Source: Pseudomonadota bacterium (lineage in GTDB: Bacteria; Pseudomonadota; Alphaproteobacteria; Rhizobiales; Rhizobiaceae). From it: a DNA stretch of 38,100 bases. Location of the stretch: NCBI GenBank assembly GCA_023457435.1, contig JAEWLS010000040.1:1-38100 (forward strand). The letters run 5' to 3'. Below, in pieces: positions 10,104-16,813 of this stretch (positions are counted from its first letter, which is position 1; each line of letters begins with the position of its first letter). A program made the translations under genes and the position numbers. The notes under the pieces are model-generated. The model had not been told where the DNA came from. It worked only from the letters and a program-made list of their open reading frames with translations, and did not search any database.

Positions 10104-13100
10104 CTAGTGGGCGAGTACGCGGGTAGATGGGAAGGTGATCTCGACCAGCGTACCTTCCCCCGGCGTCGACGATATCGCGAACCGTGCGCGGTTCGCTTCG
10201 ACCATCGCCTTTGTCAGTGGCAGACCAAGGCCGGTGCCGTCTCCACGCGGACGCTTGAGCGCATTGATCTGCTTGAAGGGCTTGAGCGCCTGCTCGATCT
10301 CCGCCGCAGCCATCCCGATGCCGGTGTCGCGCACGCGCATGAGGATGTCCCCGGCGGGTTCGTAGGATGTCGACACGATGACCTGGCCGCCGGCCGGCGT
10401 ATATCGGATGGCGTTGGACAGCAGGTTCAATGCGATCTGCCGGATCGAGCGCAGGTCCGCCACGACCTCGGGAAGCTTGGAGGCGAAGGAGGACCGGATG
10501 ATCACCCTCTCCCGGTTGGCCTGCGGCTGCATCATTGCCACAGCGTCCGACAGCGCCTCGTTGAGCGACACAGCTTCGTAGTTGAGCTCAAGCTGACCCG
10601 CCTCGATCTTGGAGATGTCGAGGAGGTCATTGACCAGGTCGAGAACATGGTTTCCGGACCGGTTGATGTCGCGGAGGTAGTCCTTGTAGCGCTCGTTCGT
10701 GATCGGTCCGAACTTCTCGTCGAGCATCAGCTCCGAAAACCCGATGATGGCGTTAAGAGGCGTGCGGATCTCGTGGCTGACCCGCGCCAGGAAGTCCGTC
10801 TTGGTCGACGATGCGCGCTCGGCGTGCGCGCGCGCCTGGGTAAGCTCCTCCTCGGCGCGCTTGAACTGGGTTATGTCGCGCACGACGGCGCAGTAGCCGC
10901 TTTCGCGCGGAAGGCGACCGATGGTCATGAAGAGGGGTATGAAGCCGCCCTGCGCTTCCCGGCCGATCACTTCACGTCCGTCGTTGAGCACGCTGGCGAC
11001 GCCGTTGTCGGCGAGCGACGCCAGGTAGTCGCGCGCCGCGCGCTGGCTTTCGATGGCAAACAGCGTCGAGAACGGTTTGCCGCGCACCTCGGCCGCATCG
11101 AAGCCGAACAGCGCTTCCGCCGGGTGGCTGATCGAGCGGATGGTTCCGTCGTTCTCGATCAGGACGACGCCGTCCGTCGCGGTGTCGATGATGGTCCGAA
11201 GCTCTTCCAGCCGCTCGTCGGCGACCGACGCGGCCGGTTCGGCCGCGGCCCCGGTCGGGGATGACGGAACGACGCGGAGCGACAGCAGCAGCGCCTTGCC
11301 GCCGCTCCACGCTATCGACTGCAGGAAGGCATCGACGGGCAGCTCGGCTCCGGCGCGGGTGCGCAGGCGCAGCTTGCGCTCGTCCGTGTCCCCCGCAGCA
11401 TAGGGCTCGCCGAACAGCGCTCCGAGTCCTCCCGCAGCGTCGAGCTCCGCCACCGAGGCGTATCCTGTGACGTGCAGGAACTCGTCGTTGGCAAAGTAGA
11501 GTTCGTCCCCCGCATGGACGATGATCGGCAGCGGCAGGCGCGAAAGCACGGCCGTGTCCACGCCAGGCGATGAAGTGACCGGCGGTGCATCGGCTGCGAC
11601 CGCAGACGGCTCGTCGGCGAGGGGTTCCTCCGTGTCCGGCGCGGTAATTTCGGTGCTGGCGAGATTCGCTTCCGCGGCGGAGGCATCTTCCGCAGGCGAT
11701 GTTTCCTCCGGCTCGGCCTCGGTCGCCGTTTCAATCGCAAACCAGCCCTGCGGGAGCACGTTAGGCTCGTCCGTCGGCGGCTCGTCTTTCGGCGGCTCGT
11801 CTGCCTGCGGCGCGTCTTGCACCGCATGCGGGAGCGGTGCCGCCTCCTCCGTCGAGGTGAGGTCGTAGCTGCTGGCGGCGTAGGCGCCGAGATCGATGAG
11901 CGGCTCCGTTGCCGCTTTCGTAACAGCTGCTCCGACCGGTTCGGCCGACTCCATCGGTTCCGGGCGCGCTTCTAGCGCCGGCTCGAGAAATTCCGCCGCG
12001 TGCTGCGGCTTCTCGCCCGCCGGCTCCAGCTCATTGGCGGAATCCGGCTCCTGGCTGCCGGTTTCTGCAGCCGTGGTAACCATATCGCCTGCCGGATCGG
12101 CCGGTTGAGTCTCTTCTCCGCCGCCGCCCGCAGCCTCCTCGATGGCCAGGGCGGCAGCTGCACGCTCCGCCTCCATTCCCGAAAGCCGGAGCTTCTCGCC
12201 GATTTCCCGGAAATTCAGCTTCTCCGCCGCCGAGAGGTCGCGCTGCACGCCTGCCGGGCGGCGCTCGGCAAGGCGGATCACCTTGTCGGTATCACGCCGC
12301 TCGGGCGTCGGCGTTATCGCTATCGCCGGGACCTCGCCGCGAAACGGATCCTCGGGCGGTGCAACCAGCTCCGGCGCAGCACCCGGCTCCGGCGATGTGC
12401 CGGGAACCAGTACAAGACCGATCGCCTCAGGATCGACGACCGCGTCGCCCATGCGCGCTACGCCGAAGCCGCGGAAACCCTCGAAATTGCGGTCGCGATC
12501 GTAGACGGGGAGGGCTGCCAGATCGACGGGTACTTTTAGGTCCGTACCAGAAATCGGCCACATCACCGAGCGGCCGGACCACGTGTCGCGGCGTGCAAGC
12601 AGCCCGGCGATCTCGTCCGTCGGATCCAGGCCGTAGACGCGCGATACGTCGGCGAAGCGGCGACCGACGACATCCGCGGCGCCCTCTCCGAATGCTGCGC
12701 GGAATTCGTCGGAGATCGAGGTGAAGCGTCCATTGGCATCGGTGCGCCACACGAAGCGCACCGGGAGTGCCGACAGCTCCACCTGCGGGACCGGGTCGAC
12801 GCTCGGGACCAAGGTCGCGGCCTCTGGCTCGCTGGCCTGTTCCGCCGGGCGCTCGCCGTTGAAATACCAGCCTTCCGTGACCTCGGCAGCCGCGATGGGG
12901 CCTGGCTGAACCGCAGCGTCCTGCCTCTCTGGTTCGCGCACTTGCTCCTCGATATCGGTTGGCGGGGCGGGCTCCTCCTCAGGCTCGGCCTGCTGCTGGG
13001 TTCCGTCCCTGTCGGCATCGTCCTGAGCAACCACGACCAGAAGCGCGAGAGTGGGCTCGTCGGTCAGCAGAGCCGCGCCAGCGGGCAGGTTTCCGCCGTT

Positions 13101-13724
13101 GCCGGGCAGCCGCCTCTTCACGAGACGGTCGGCTTCGCGACGGACATCATCCGCTATGCGGGCGAGCGTCGAGGGGCCGATGCCCAGATCGCCGAAGCCG
13201 GGGGCCGCCGCCACCAGGTTTCCCTGGCCATCGAGCAGAGCAGCAAACTGGCCTTCGCCCGACAACCCGTCGATTGCCGCACCGGGCCGGGCCTGGTTTG
13301 CCGGGGCCGCCAGCAGGATCGCCAGCTCGCCGTCCGGCATCTCGATGTGGCTCGCCGAGAACGTCGTGGTGTGGCCCAGCAAGCCACCGCCGATCCGCAG
13401 AACGAGGTTTCGGTTCTCGCCGATCTTGGGAAAGCCCGACGTCGCCTGAATTTGCCGCCGGACTTGGCTGCGCAGCGCAGCATCCGAGCCAATGAAGCTC
13501 ATGAGGTCGTCGGCGCCAAAGAGCTTGGCGCCTGCGCCGTTGGCCCACAGGACCGTCACGAGCTCGGCATCCAGCACGACGAGCGCCTCGCCCGCAGCGA
13601 AGTGCTTGCCGATGGCGGGAAGCGCCGCCGCATCGAGGAAGGAGTAGGAACGCGAAACCATCGACCCCGTCGGCCTTTCCAGGCCGCTGATTAACGTATT
13701 GGTAATAAATGGCGGACGCGGCAT
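10104..13724 (-). CDS. Large soluble PAS-domain sensor histidine kinase (PdhS/PleC/DivJ-like)
   Basis: Cytoplasmic sensor kinase of up to 1206 residues. The C-terminal half is a PAS region (LEELRTIIDTATDGVVLIENDGTI, about residues 830-950), then HisKA with the phospho-accepting His in SHEIRTPLN (about 984), then HATPase_c with N box NLLSNAIRYTP (about 1100), G1 DTGIG (about 1133) and G2 GTGLGLPL (about 1163). The HisKA stretch ending KFGPITNERYKDYLRDI is the form seen in PdhS, PleC, DivJ and CbrA, kinases acting on DivK in the cell-cycle network. Two or three degenerate PAS-like segments occupy the N-terminal part. A Pro/Ala/Glu-rich acidic linker spans about 500-720. No membrane segment is visible. 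ATG at 13661 (MVSRSYSFLD) is a good alternative start. The exact PdhS subtype is uncertain. Confidence 0.8.
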   Translation of the reverse strand: MPRPPFITNTLISGLERPTGSMVSRSYSFLDAAALPAIGKHFAAGEALVVLDAELVTVLWANGAGAKLFGADDLMSFIGSDAALRSQVRRQIQATSGFPKIGENRNLVLRIGGGLLGHTTTFSASHIEMPDGELAILLAAPANQARPGAAIDGLSGEGQFAALLDGQGNLVAAAPGFGDLGIGPSTLARIADDVRREADRLVKRRLPGNGGNLPAGAALLTDEPTLALLVVVAQDDADRDGTQQQAEPEEEPAPPTDIEEQVREPERQDAAVQPGPIAAAEVTEGWYFNGERPAEQASEPEAATLVPSVDPVPQVELSALPVRFVWRTDANGRFTSISDEFRAAFGEGAADVVGRRFADVSRVYGLDPTDEIAGLLARRDTWSGRSVMWPISGTDLKVPVDLAALPVYDRDRNFEGFRGFGVARMGDAVVDPEAIGLVLVPGTSPEPGAAPELVAPPEDPFRGEVPAIAITPTPERRDTDKVIRLAERRPAGVQRDLSAAEKLNFREIGEKLRLSGMEAERAAAALAIEEAAGGGGEETQPADPAGDMVTTAAETGSQEPDSANELEPAGEKPQHAAEFLEPALEARPEPMESAEPVGAAVTKAATEPLIDLGAYAASSYDLTSTEEAAPLPHAVQDAPQADEPPKDEPPTDEPNVLPQGWFAIETATEAEPEETSPAEDASAAEANLASTEITAPDTEEPLADEPSAVAADAPPVTSSPGVDTAVLSRLPLPIIVHAGDELYFANDEFLHVTGYASVAELDAAGGLGALFGEPYAAGDTDERKLRLRTRAGAELPVDAFLQSIAWSGGKALLLSLRVVPSSPTGAAAEPAASVADERLEELRTIIDTATDGVVLIENDGTIRSISHPAEALFGFDAAEVRGKPFSTLFAIESQRAARDYLASLADNGVASVLNDGREVIGREAQGGFIPLFMTIGRLPRESGYCAVVRDITQFKRAEEELTQARAHAERASSTKTDFLARVSHEIRTPLNAIIGFSELMLDEKFGPITNERYKDYLRDINRSGNHVLDLVNDLLDISKIEAGQLELNYEAVSLNEALSDAVAMMQPQANRERVIIRSSFASKLPEVVADLRSIRQIALNLLSNAIRYTPAGGQVIVSTSYEPAGDILMRVRDTGIGMAAAEIEQALKPFKQINALKRPRGDGTGLGLPLTKAMVEANRARFAISSTPGEGTLVEITFPSTRVLAH
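13691..13705. promoter_or_regulatory. CtrA-like half-consensus site near the kinase start
   Basis: TTAA-N7-GTAA, one base off the CtrA pattern TTAA-N7-TTAA. It would lie 30-44 bp upstream of the kinase if translation starts at 13661, but inside the gene if it starts at 13724. Such near-matches also occur by chance in spacers. Confidence 0.25.
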
Positions 13725-13785
13725 CGTCCAGTTTCAGGGCGCATTTCGAAGGCGCGATTGGACCCTTGGTTAACCCGGCGACAGT

Positions 13786-13812
13786 GCACTGCGGTGCAAA
13801 AATTCGCACTGC
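13786..13812 (+). promoter_or_regulatory. Direct repeat in the phasin promoter, candidate PhaR site
   Basis: GCACTGC occurs at 13786-13792 and 13806-13812, exactly 20 bp apart, and is followed by further TGC/GCA elements (GTGCAAAA, CTGCAAAA, TTGCAAC). Alphaproteobacterial PhaR, the PHB-sensing repressor of phasin genes, binds TGC/GCA-rich motifs. The match is by pattern and context only. Confidence 0.35.
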
Positions 13813-13914
13813 AAAAGATTATGTTGCAACGCACCATGAAATGCCCTATGTTGGCTCCATCACGCAGCCACGGGGTTCCGGCAAGGCGCGACCAAAACTA
13901 GGACAGGAAGAGAA

Positions 13915-14370
13915 ATGACCAAGACCGCTACGAAGATGGCCGAGACCATCGAATTTCCGGCGTTCAATGCCGGCCAGGCCTCCGACCAGTTCCGCGCCTT
14001 CGCTGAGAAGGGCGTCGAGCAGTCCAAGGAGGCATACGCCAAGCTGAAGTCCGGGGCCGAGGAAGCCCAGAAGGTCATCGAGACGACTTACGAGAACGCC
14101 CGCAACGCGAGCAACGAGATGTCGAAGAAGACGATCGCGGCGATGCGCACCTCGACTGAAGCCAGCTTCTCGCATCTCGAGCAGCTTGCTGGGGTGAAGT
14201 CCCTGTCGGAGCTTCTCGAGCTGCAGACTTCGTATCTGCGCAAGTCGTTCGAGACGATGGTCGAGCAGGCCAAGGATTTCCAGTCCGCTTCGTCCAAGGC
14301 GATGGAAGACGTCACCGCGCCGACGAAGTCGGCCTTTGAGAAGGCCATGAAGGAACTCAAGATCGCCTGA
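13915..14370 (+). CDS. phaP: Phasin family protein
   Basis: PHB-granule surface protein of 151 residues. The sequence is a charged, amphipathic helical protein of the phasin_2 type: IEFPAFNAGQASDQFRAFAEKGVEQSKEAYAKLKS near the start, a central SKKTIAAMRTSTEASFSHLEQLAGVKSLSELLELQ, and a closing EQAKDFQSASSKAMEDVTAPTKSAFEKAMKEL. Phasins coat granules, control their number and size, and can activate synthase or depolymerase. A purine-rich GGAAGAG precedes ATG 13915. Upstream are PhaR-like repeats; immediately downstream is the three-hairpin sRNA. No PHB synthase or depolymerase is in the window, but acetoacetyl-CoA synthetase is. Confidence 0.93.
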   Translation: MTKTATKMAETIEFPAFNAGQASDQFRAFAEKGVEQSKEAYAKLKSGAEEAQKVIETTYENARNASNEMSKKTIAAMRTSTEASFSHLEQLAGVKSLSELLELQTSYLRKSFETMVEQAKDFQSASSKAMEDVTAPTKSAFEKAMKELKIA

Positions 14371-14384
14371 AGCGTTTCAGGCTC

Positions 14385-14511
14385 GAGAACTCGCGGGGCG
14401 GTATCCTCCTCCCACCAAACCGCGGGGCTGTAAGACCGGGAACCTCCTCCCTCCTGGTCATGCAACAAAGGAAGAGACCCGGATCCTCCTCCCCCGGGTC
14501 TCTTTCTTTTT
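14385..14511 (+). ncRNA. Alpha-r14/NfeR1-like trans-acting sRNA with three anti-SD loops
   Basis: Three successive hairpins each expose a CCTCCTCCC loop, complementary to Shine-Dalgarno sequences. Hairpin 1: CGCGG (14392-14396) pairs with CCGCG (14420-14424), then GGT/ACC, loop ATCCTCCTCCC. Hairpin 2: 14434-14440 pairs with 14453-14459 (7 bp, one G-T), loop AACCTCCTCCCT. Hairpin 3: AGAGACCCGG/CCGGGTCTCT, loop ATCCTCCTCCC, followed by TTCTTTTT, so it is also the terminator. This matches the alpha-r14 family, whose loops carry UCCUCCUCCC and which includes Sinorhizobium NfeR1 (Smr14C2); the same type has been called cuckoo RNA. The 5' end is uncertain: it could have its own promoter inside the end of phaP or be released from the phasin mRNA 3' UTR. 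Confidence 0.85.
14473..14511 (+). terminator. Rho-independent terminator forming sRNA hairpin 3
   Basis: A 10-bp perfect stem (14473-14482 with 14494-14503) and an 11-base loop, followed by TTCTTTTT. It serves both phaP and the sRNA. The loop carries the third CCTCCTCCC motif. Confidence 0.9.
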
Positions 14512-14598
14512 GTGCGGATGGCCGAAGGGACCGCAGACGCACTTGTAAAATTCGCCGATTGCCCGTATTGGACCGCGCAAGGACTTGGCGCCTCAAGG

Positions 14599-14675
<77 letters not shown>

Positions 14676-14780
14676 TCTCTTCTCCGAACACCCGGATCCC
14701 GCGCGCCAGATCGCGGCACGACCTCTCGTTTGCTGCAACGACGCCGCTCCGCACGCGTTACCAAGAAGAAAGGAACCCCT

Positions 14781-14951
14781 ATGGCACAATCTCAGGAAAA
14801 GAAGGGCAAGCAGGCTCTCGAACCAACCTATGACGTTGCCGCGTTCGTTGCCAAGTTCGGCATACCGGCGGCGGAAGCCGGGCTGATCATCAAGCGCTAT
14901 GGCCCCTCGCGTCGCAAGCTGGACGCGTACATGGCTTCGCGCAACGCATAG
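14781..14951 (+). CDS. Small DUF3606-like protein
   Basis: A 56-residue protein starting at ATG 14781, with AAAGGAA 5-11 bases upstream. After a lysine-rich head (SQEKKGKQ) comes a compact helical domain, YDVAAFVAKFGIPAAEAGLIIKRYG, then SRRKLDAYMASRN. It resembles the DUF3606 family of small rhizobial proteins by the FAxKFGI...A..IIKRxG pattern. Function is unknown; similar small proteins are often stress or stationary-phase induced. It lies about 105 bp after tRNA-His and is convergent with the DUF892 gene across a strong hairpin. Confidence 0.75.
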   Translation: MAQSQEKKGKQALEPTYDVAAFVAKFGIPAAEAGLIIKRYGPSRRKLDAYMASRNA

Positions 14952-14974
14952 ATTTCAGTGCAGGAAGAAGATCG

Positions 14975-15003
14975 ATGCCGGCGTGGCCCAGCCACGCCGG
15001 CAT
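14975..15003. terminator. Bidirectional hairpin between convergent genes
   Basis: A 12-bp perfect stem ATGCCGGCGTGG/CCACGCCGGCAT with a 5-base loop, placed between the DUF3606-like stop and the DUF892 stop. The T tract is weak on both sides. Confidence 0.6.
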
Positions 15004-15009
15004 TGTTCG

Positions 15010-15510
15010 TCAGGCCGCTTTCTTAGCCTTTTCGTTGACCGCGGCGTCGGCAAGGCTCGTGAGGTCGACGTCGGTCTGGGACTCTTCCTTCAACGTCGCG
15101 TCGAGCAGCGCCACGGCGTCGTTCATGCCCAGGTTCTGGGCCCACCGCTTGAGCGTGCCGTAACGAGTGATCTCGTAGTGTTCGACTGCCTGGGCAGCCG
15201 AGATCAAGCCGGCATCAAGGGCTGGCATGTCCTTGAATTCCTCCATGATCTCCTCACCCTCTTCGATTATGCCTTCGATGGCCGGGCAGGTCTTGCCGCG
15301 CGCCGCCTTACCCATCAGCTCGAAAACCTGCTGCAGGCGCTCGACCTGACCCTCGGTCTGCTCCTTGTGCTTCTCGAAGGCGGCTTTCAGCTTCGGCGAC
15401 TGCGCCGCGCGCGCCATCTTTGGCAGCGCCTTCAGGATCTTGCGCTCCGCATAGTAGATGTCTTTCAGCGTCTCGAGGAACAGGTCCTCGAGGGTCTTTT
15501 CCTTGGCCAT
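15010..15510 (-). CDS. Ferritin-like DUF892 protein (YciE/YciF family)
   Basis: A 166-residue four-helix ferritin-like protein. Family features are the start TLEDLFLETLKDIYYAERKILKALPKMARAA, then LKAAFEKHKEQTEGQVERLQQVFELMG, CPAIEGIIEEGEEIMEEF, and AAQAVEHYEITRYGTLKRWAQNLG. The Glu and His residues in these helices (YAERKI, KHKEQTEGQ, EHYE) are the expected di-metal site positions. The tail is lysine/alanine-rich. YciE/YciF proteins are osmotic and general-stress induced in enterics and rhizobia; biochemical activity is not settled. A strong GGAGTG precedes the ATG. A perfect GGAAC-N16-CGTT promoter lies 48-72 bp upstream. Confidence 0.9.
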   Translation of the reverse strand: MAKEKTLEDLFLETLKDIYYAERKILKALPKMARAAQSPKLKAAFEKHKEQTEGQVERLQQVFELMGKAARGKTCPAIEGIIEEGEEIMEEFKDMPALDAGLISAAQAVEHYEITRYGTLKRWAQNLGMNDAVALLDATLKEESQTDVDLTSLADAAVNEKAKKAA

Positions 15511-15557
15511 CGTTCACTCCTGTATGAAGTAGGGATCACGCCGTCGTGACGGCAGGT

Positions 15558-15582
15558 AACGGTTGTGCGTGGATGGTGTTCC
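15558..15582 (-). promoter_or_regulatory. EcfG (general stress sigma) promoter of the DUF892 gene
   Basis: On the minus strand the sequence reads GGAAC, 16 bases, CGTT, the exact consensus of the alphaproteobacterial general stress sigma factor EcfG. The leader to the ATG at 15510 would be about 40 bases. Confidence 0.75.
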
Positions 15583-15617
15583 CGAGCTTAACAAATCTAA
15601 TTGGGTCGAGCCCCCCC

Positions 15618-15644
15618 GGAACCATGGGTCTCGACGTCTGTTCC
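15618..15644. promoter_or_regulatory. Palindromic EcfG-like divergent promoter candidate
   Basis: GGAAC at 15618-15622 and GTTCC at 15640-15644 form an inverted pair with 17 bases between. Read on plus it is GGAAC-N16-TGTT; on minus it is GGAAC-N16-GGTT; each is one base off CGTT. The plus copy ends 31 bp before the first micro-gene ATG (15675). Confidence 0.45.
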
Positions 15645-15674
15645 CCATGACGCGACGCAGCGAAGGAGACAGAC

Positions 15675-15875
15675 ATGACTGACACGCCACGCAACGGCGC
15701 ACCCGGGACAACAGATCAGAAGCCGCGCTGGGAGGGGCCTGAAGCGAACCGCCCGCGCGGATACCTTCCGGCCAACGACGACCCCGCGACCGATCGGGAC
15801 GCGGTCGGCGAAAACCTTCAGGATCCCCACAAGAGCGACCTCGGCGACGCGCTGAAGACCGGAAAGGAGCAGTGA
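15675..15875 (+). CDS. Small hydrophilic protein, unknown function
   Basis: A 66-residue protein with AAGGAGA 6 bases before ATG. The composition is disordered and hydrophilic: Pro, Asp, Asn and Gly-rich, no cysteine, no membrane segment. A segment PRGYLPANDDPATDRDAVGENLQDPHKSDLGDALKTGKEQ looks like many unannotated short rhizobial proteins, but I do not recognise a named family. It is the first of three tiny genes with tight spacing (1 bp to the next). The upstream region has an EcfG-like promoter, suggesting stress expression. The strong ribosome site and coupling to a second frame argue for a real gene. Confidence 0.6.
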   Translation: MTDTPRNGAPGTTDQKPRWEGPEANRPRGYLPANDDPATDRDAVGENLQDPHKSDLGDALKTGKEQ

Positions 15876-15876
15876 G

Positions 15877-16146
15877 ATGGCCCGCGAGACCGACACCGAT
15901 CGAGACGTCAATGGACCGCAGATCGAACAGACCGACTGGGACGCAATCGTAGCCGGGGAGATGGAGCCGACGGACACGCCCGCAAATGGCGACATACGCT
16001 TTCCGGAGCACGTCGCCGGCGAGCTTCCTGGCGAAGACGACGACAACGAATATCAGAAGAGCGATGAGGCTCTACCGGACGATCGAGAAGAGCGTGCGAT
16101 CGCGCGTAATCCCGGCAAGGAAGAAGGCCTTTTCGATGACGTTTAA
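15877..16146 (+). CDS. Small acidic protein, unknown function
   Basis: An 89-residue, strongly acidic protein, rich in Asp and Glu throughout (EQTDWDAIVAGEMEPTDTP, GEDDDNEYQKSDEALPDDREER). No signal peptide, membrane segment or cysteine is seen. ATG comes one base after the previous stop, with AAAGGAG inside the end of that gene, so translation is probably coupled. The likely fold is disordered. No family is recognised. Its 3' end overlaps the proline-rich micro-gene by 11 bases in another frame. Confidence 0.6.
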   Translation: MARETDTDRDVNGPQIEQTDWDAIVAGEMEPTDTPANGDIRFPEHVAGELPGEDDDNEYQKSDEALPDDREERAIARNPGKEEGLFDDV

Positions 16147-16288
16147 GCTCTCGGATCTGCCCAAACCGAATCCCGCGCCTGAACCGTTTCCCGGTCCCAT
16201 GCCGCGGCCTGACCCCGTTCCCGGACCGCAGCCAATGCCGCCGAACCCGGCAAATCCGCAGCCGGGCCCGGCGCCGGCACCAATCTGA
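16136..16288 (+). CDS. Proline-rich 50-residue micro-protein
   Basis: Starts at ATG 16136 inside the last codons of the acidic gene, with GGAAGAAGG 3-11 bases upstream. After MTFKLSDLPK nearly every second or third residue is proline, in PxPxP steps (PNPAPEPFPGPMPRPDPVPGPQPMPPNPANPQPGPAPAPI has too many prolines to fold as helix; shown here by pattern at residues 11-50). It would form a polyproline-II rod. No homologue is recognised. It could be a spurious frame in GC-rich DNA, but the ribosome site and overlap suggest a third member of the micro-gene set. Confidence 0.4.
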   Translation: MTFKLSDLPKPNPAPEPFPGPMPRPDPVPGPQPMPPNPANPQPGPAPAPI

Positions 16289-16315
16289 CCGGGTCGTTCG
16301 GCTGCGACTAACGGA

Positions 16316-16759
16316 CTAACGCCTTGCCCTGCCGCCGCCTTCGATGAAGTCGGTGGCAAAGGCCAGAACCATGTCAAGCATCAGTCCTCCATCGCTGGGA
16401 GCGATGCGTGCGGCGAGGGTTTCGTGGCTTGTCCGGAACAGCGCCTCGCTCTCCTGCTCAGGCGCAAGGTGCTTGTAACCCATCGCCCACTCGCCGAAGA
16501 CCCGTTCCGGCACGGTCTGCTCGACGAGTACCATGAAGTTGCGGTGACGGGTGTCGTGACTGATCCGCTTTGCCAGCTCGCGCACCTTCCGTTCGTCTCC
16601 TTCCAGTACCTGAATGAAAGCACCCTCGGCCCAGAGCAGTACACCCGTGACGTCTTCGCGGGCATTGTTGCGTCTCGACACCGCAAGGATCTCGTCGAGG
16701 TCGGTAGGCGTCATCGGGCGGGTGGCGCCGCTGACGTAAAGCATTCTGAATACTGGCAT
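16316..16759 (-). CDS. BLUF-domain blue-light photoreceptor
   Basis: A 147-residue protein made almost entirely of one BLUF domain, which binds FAD and senses blue light. Key residues are in place: Tyr8 (MLYVSGA), Asn31/Asn32 (SRRNN), Gln50 (AFIQVLEG), Trp91 and Met93 (FGEWAMGY). The Tyr-Gln pair carries the hydrogen-bond switch of the photocycle. About 47 residues follow the domain, probably the output helices; no enzyme domain is attached, so signalling would be through a partner protein. ATG at 16759 (with GGAA upstream) is preferred to TTG at 16765. It lies 54 bp downstream of xseA in the same direction. An EcfG-like GGAAC-N16-CATT is upstream. Confidence 0.92.
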   Translation of the reverse strand: MPVFRMLYVSGATRPMTPTDLDEILAVSRRNNAREDVTGVLLWAEGAFIQVLEGDERKVRELAKRISHDTRHRNFMVLVEQTVPERVFGEWAMGYKHLAPEQESEALFRTSHETLAARIAPSDGGLMLDMVLAFATDFIEGGGRARR

Positions 16760-16786
16760 TTGCAATTCCGGTTGAACTAATCGGGG

Positions 16787-16811
16787 AATGCGTCCCCCGC
16801 GCCGCAGTTCC
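16787..16811 (-). promoter_or_regulatory. EcfG-like promoter candidate for the BLUF gene
   Basis: GGAAC, 16 bases, CATT on the minus strand: an exact -35 and one mismatch in the -10 (CGTT expected), about 28 bp before the BLUF start. It overlaps the xseA stop region by position only slightly upstream (xseA ends at 16814). Confidence 0.35.
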
Positions 16812-16813
16812 GT

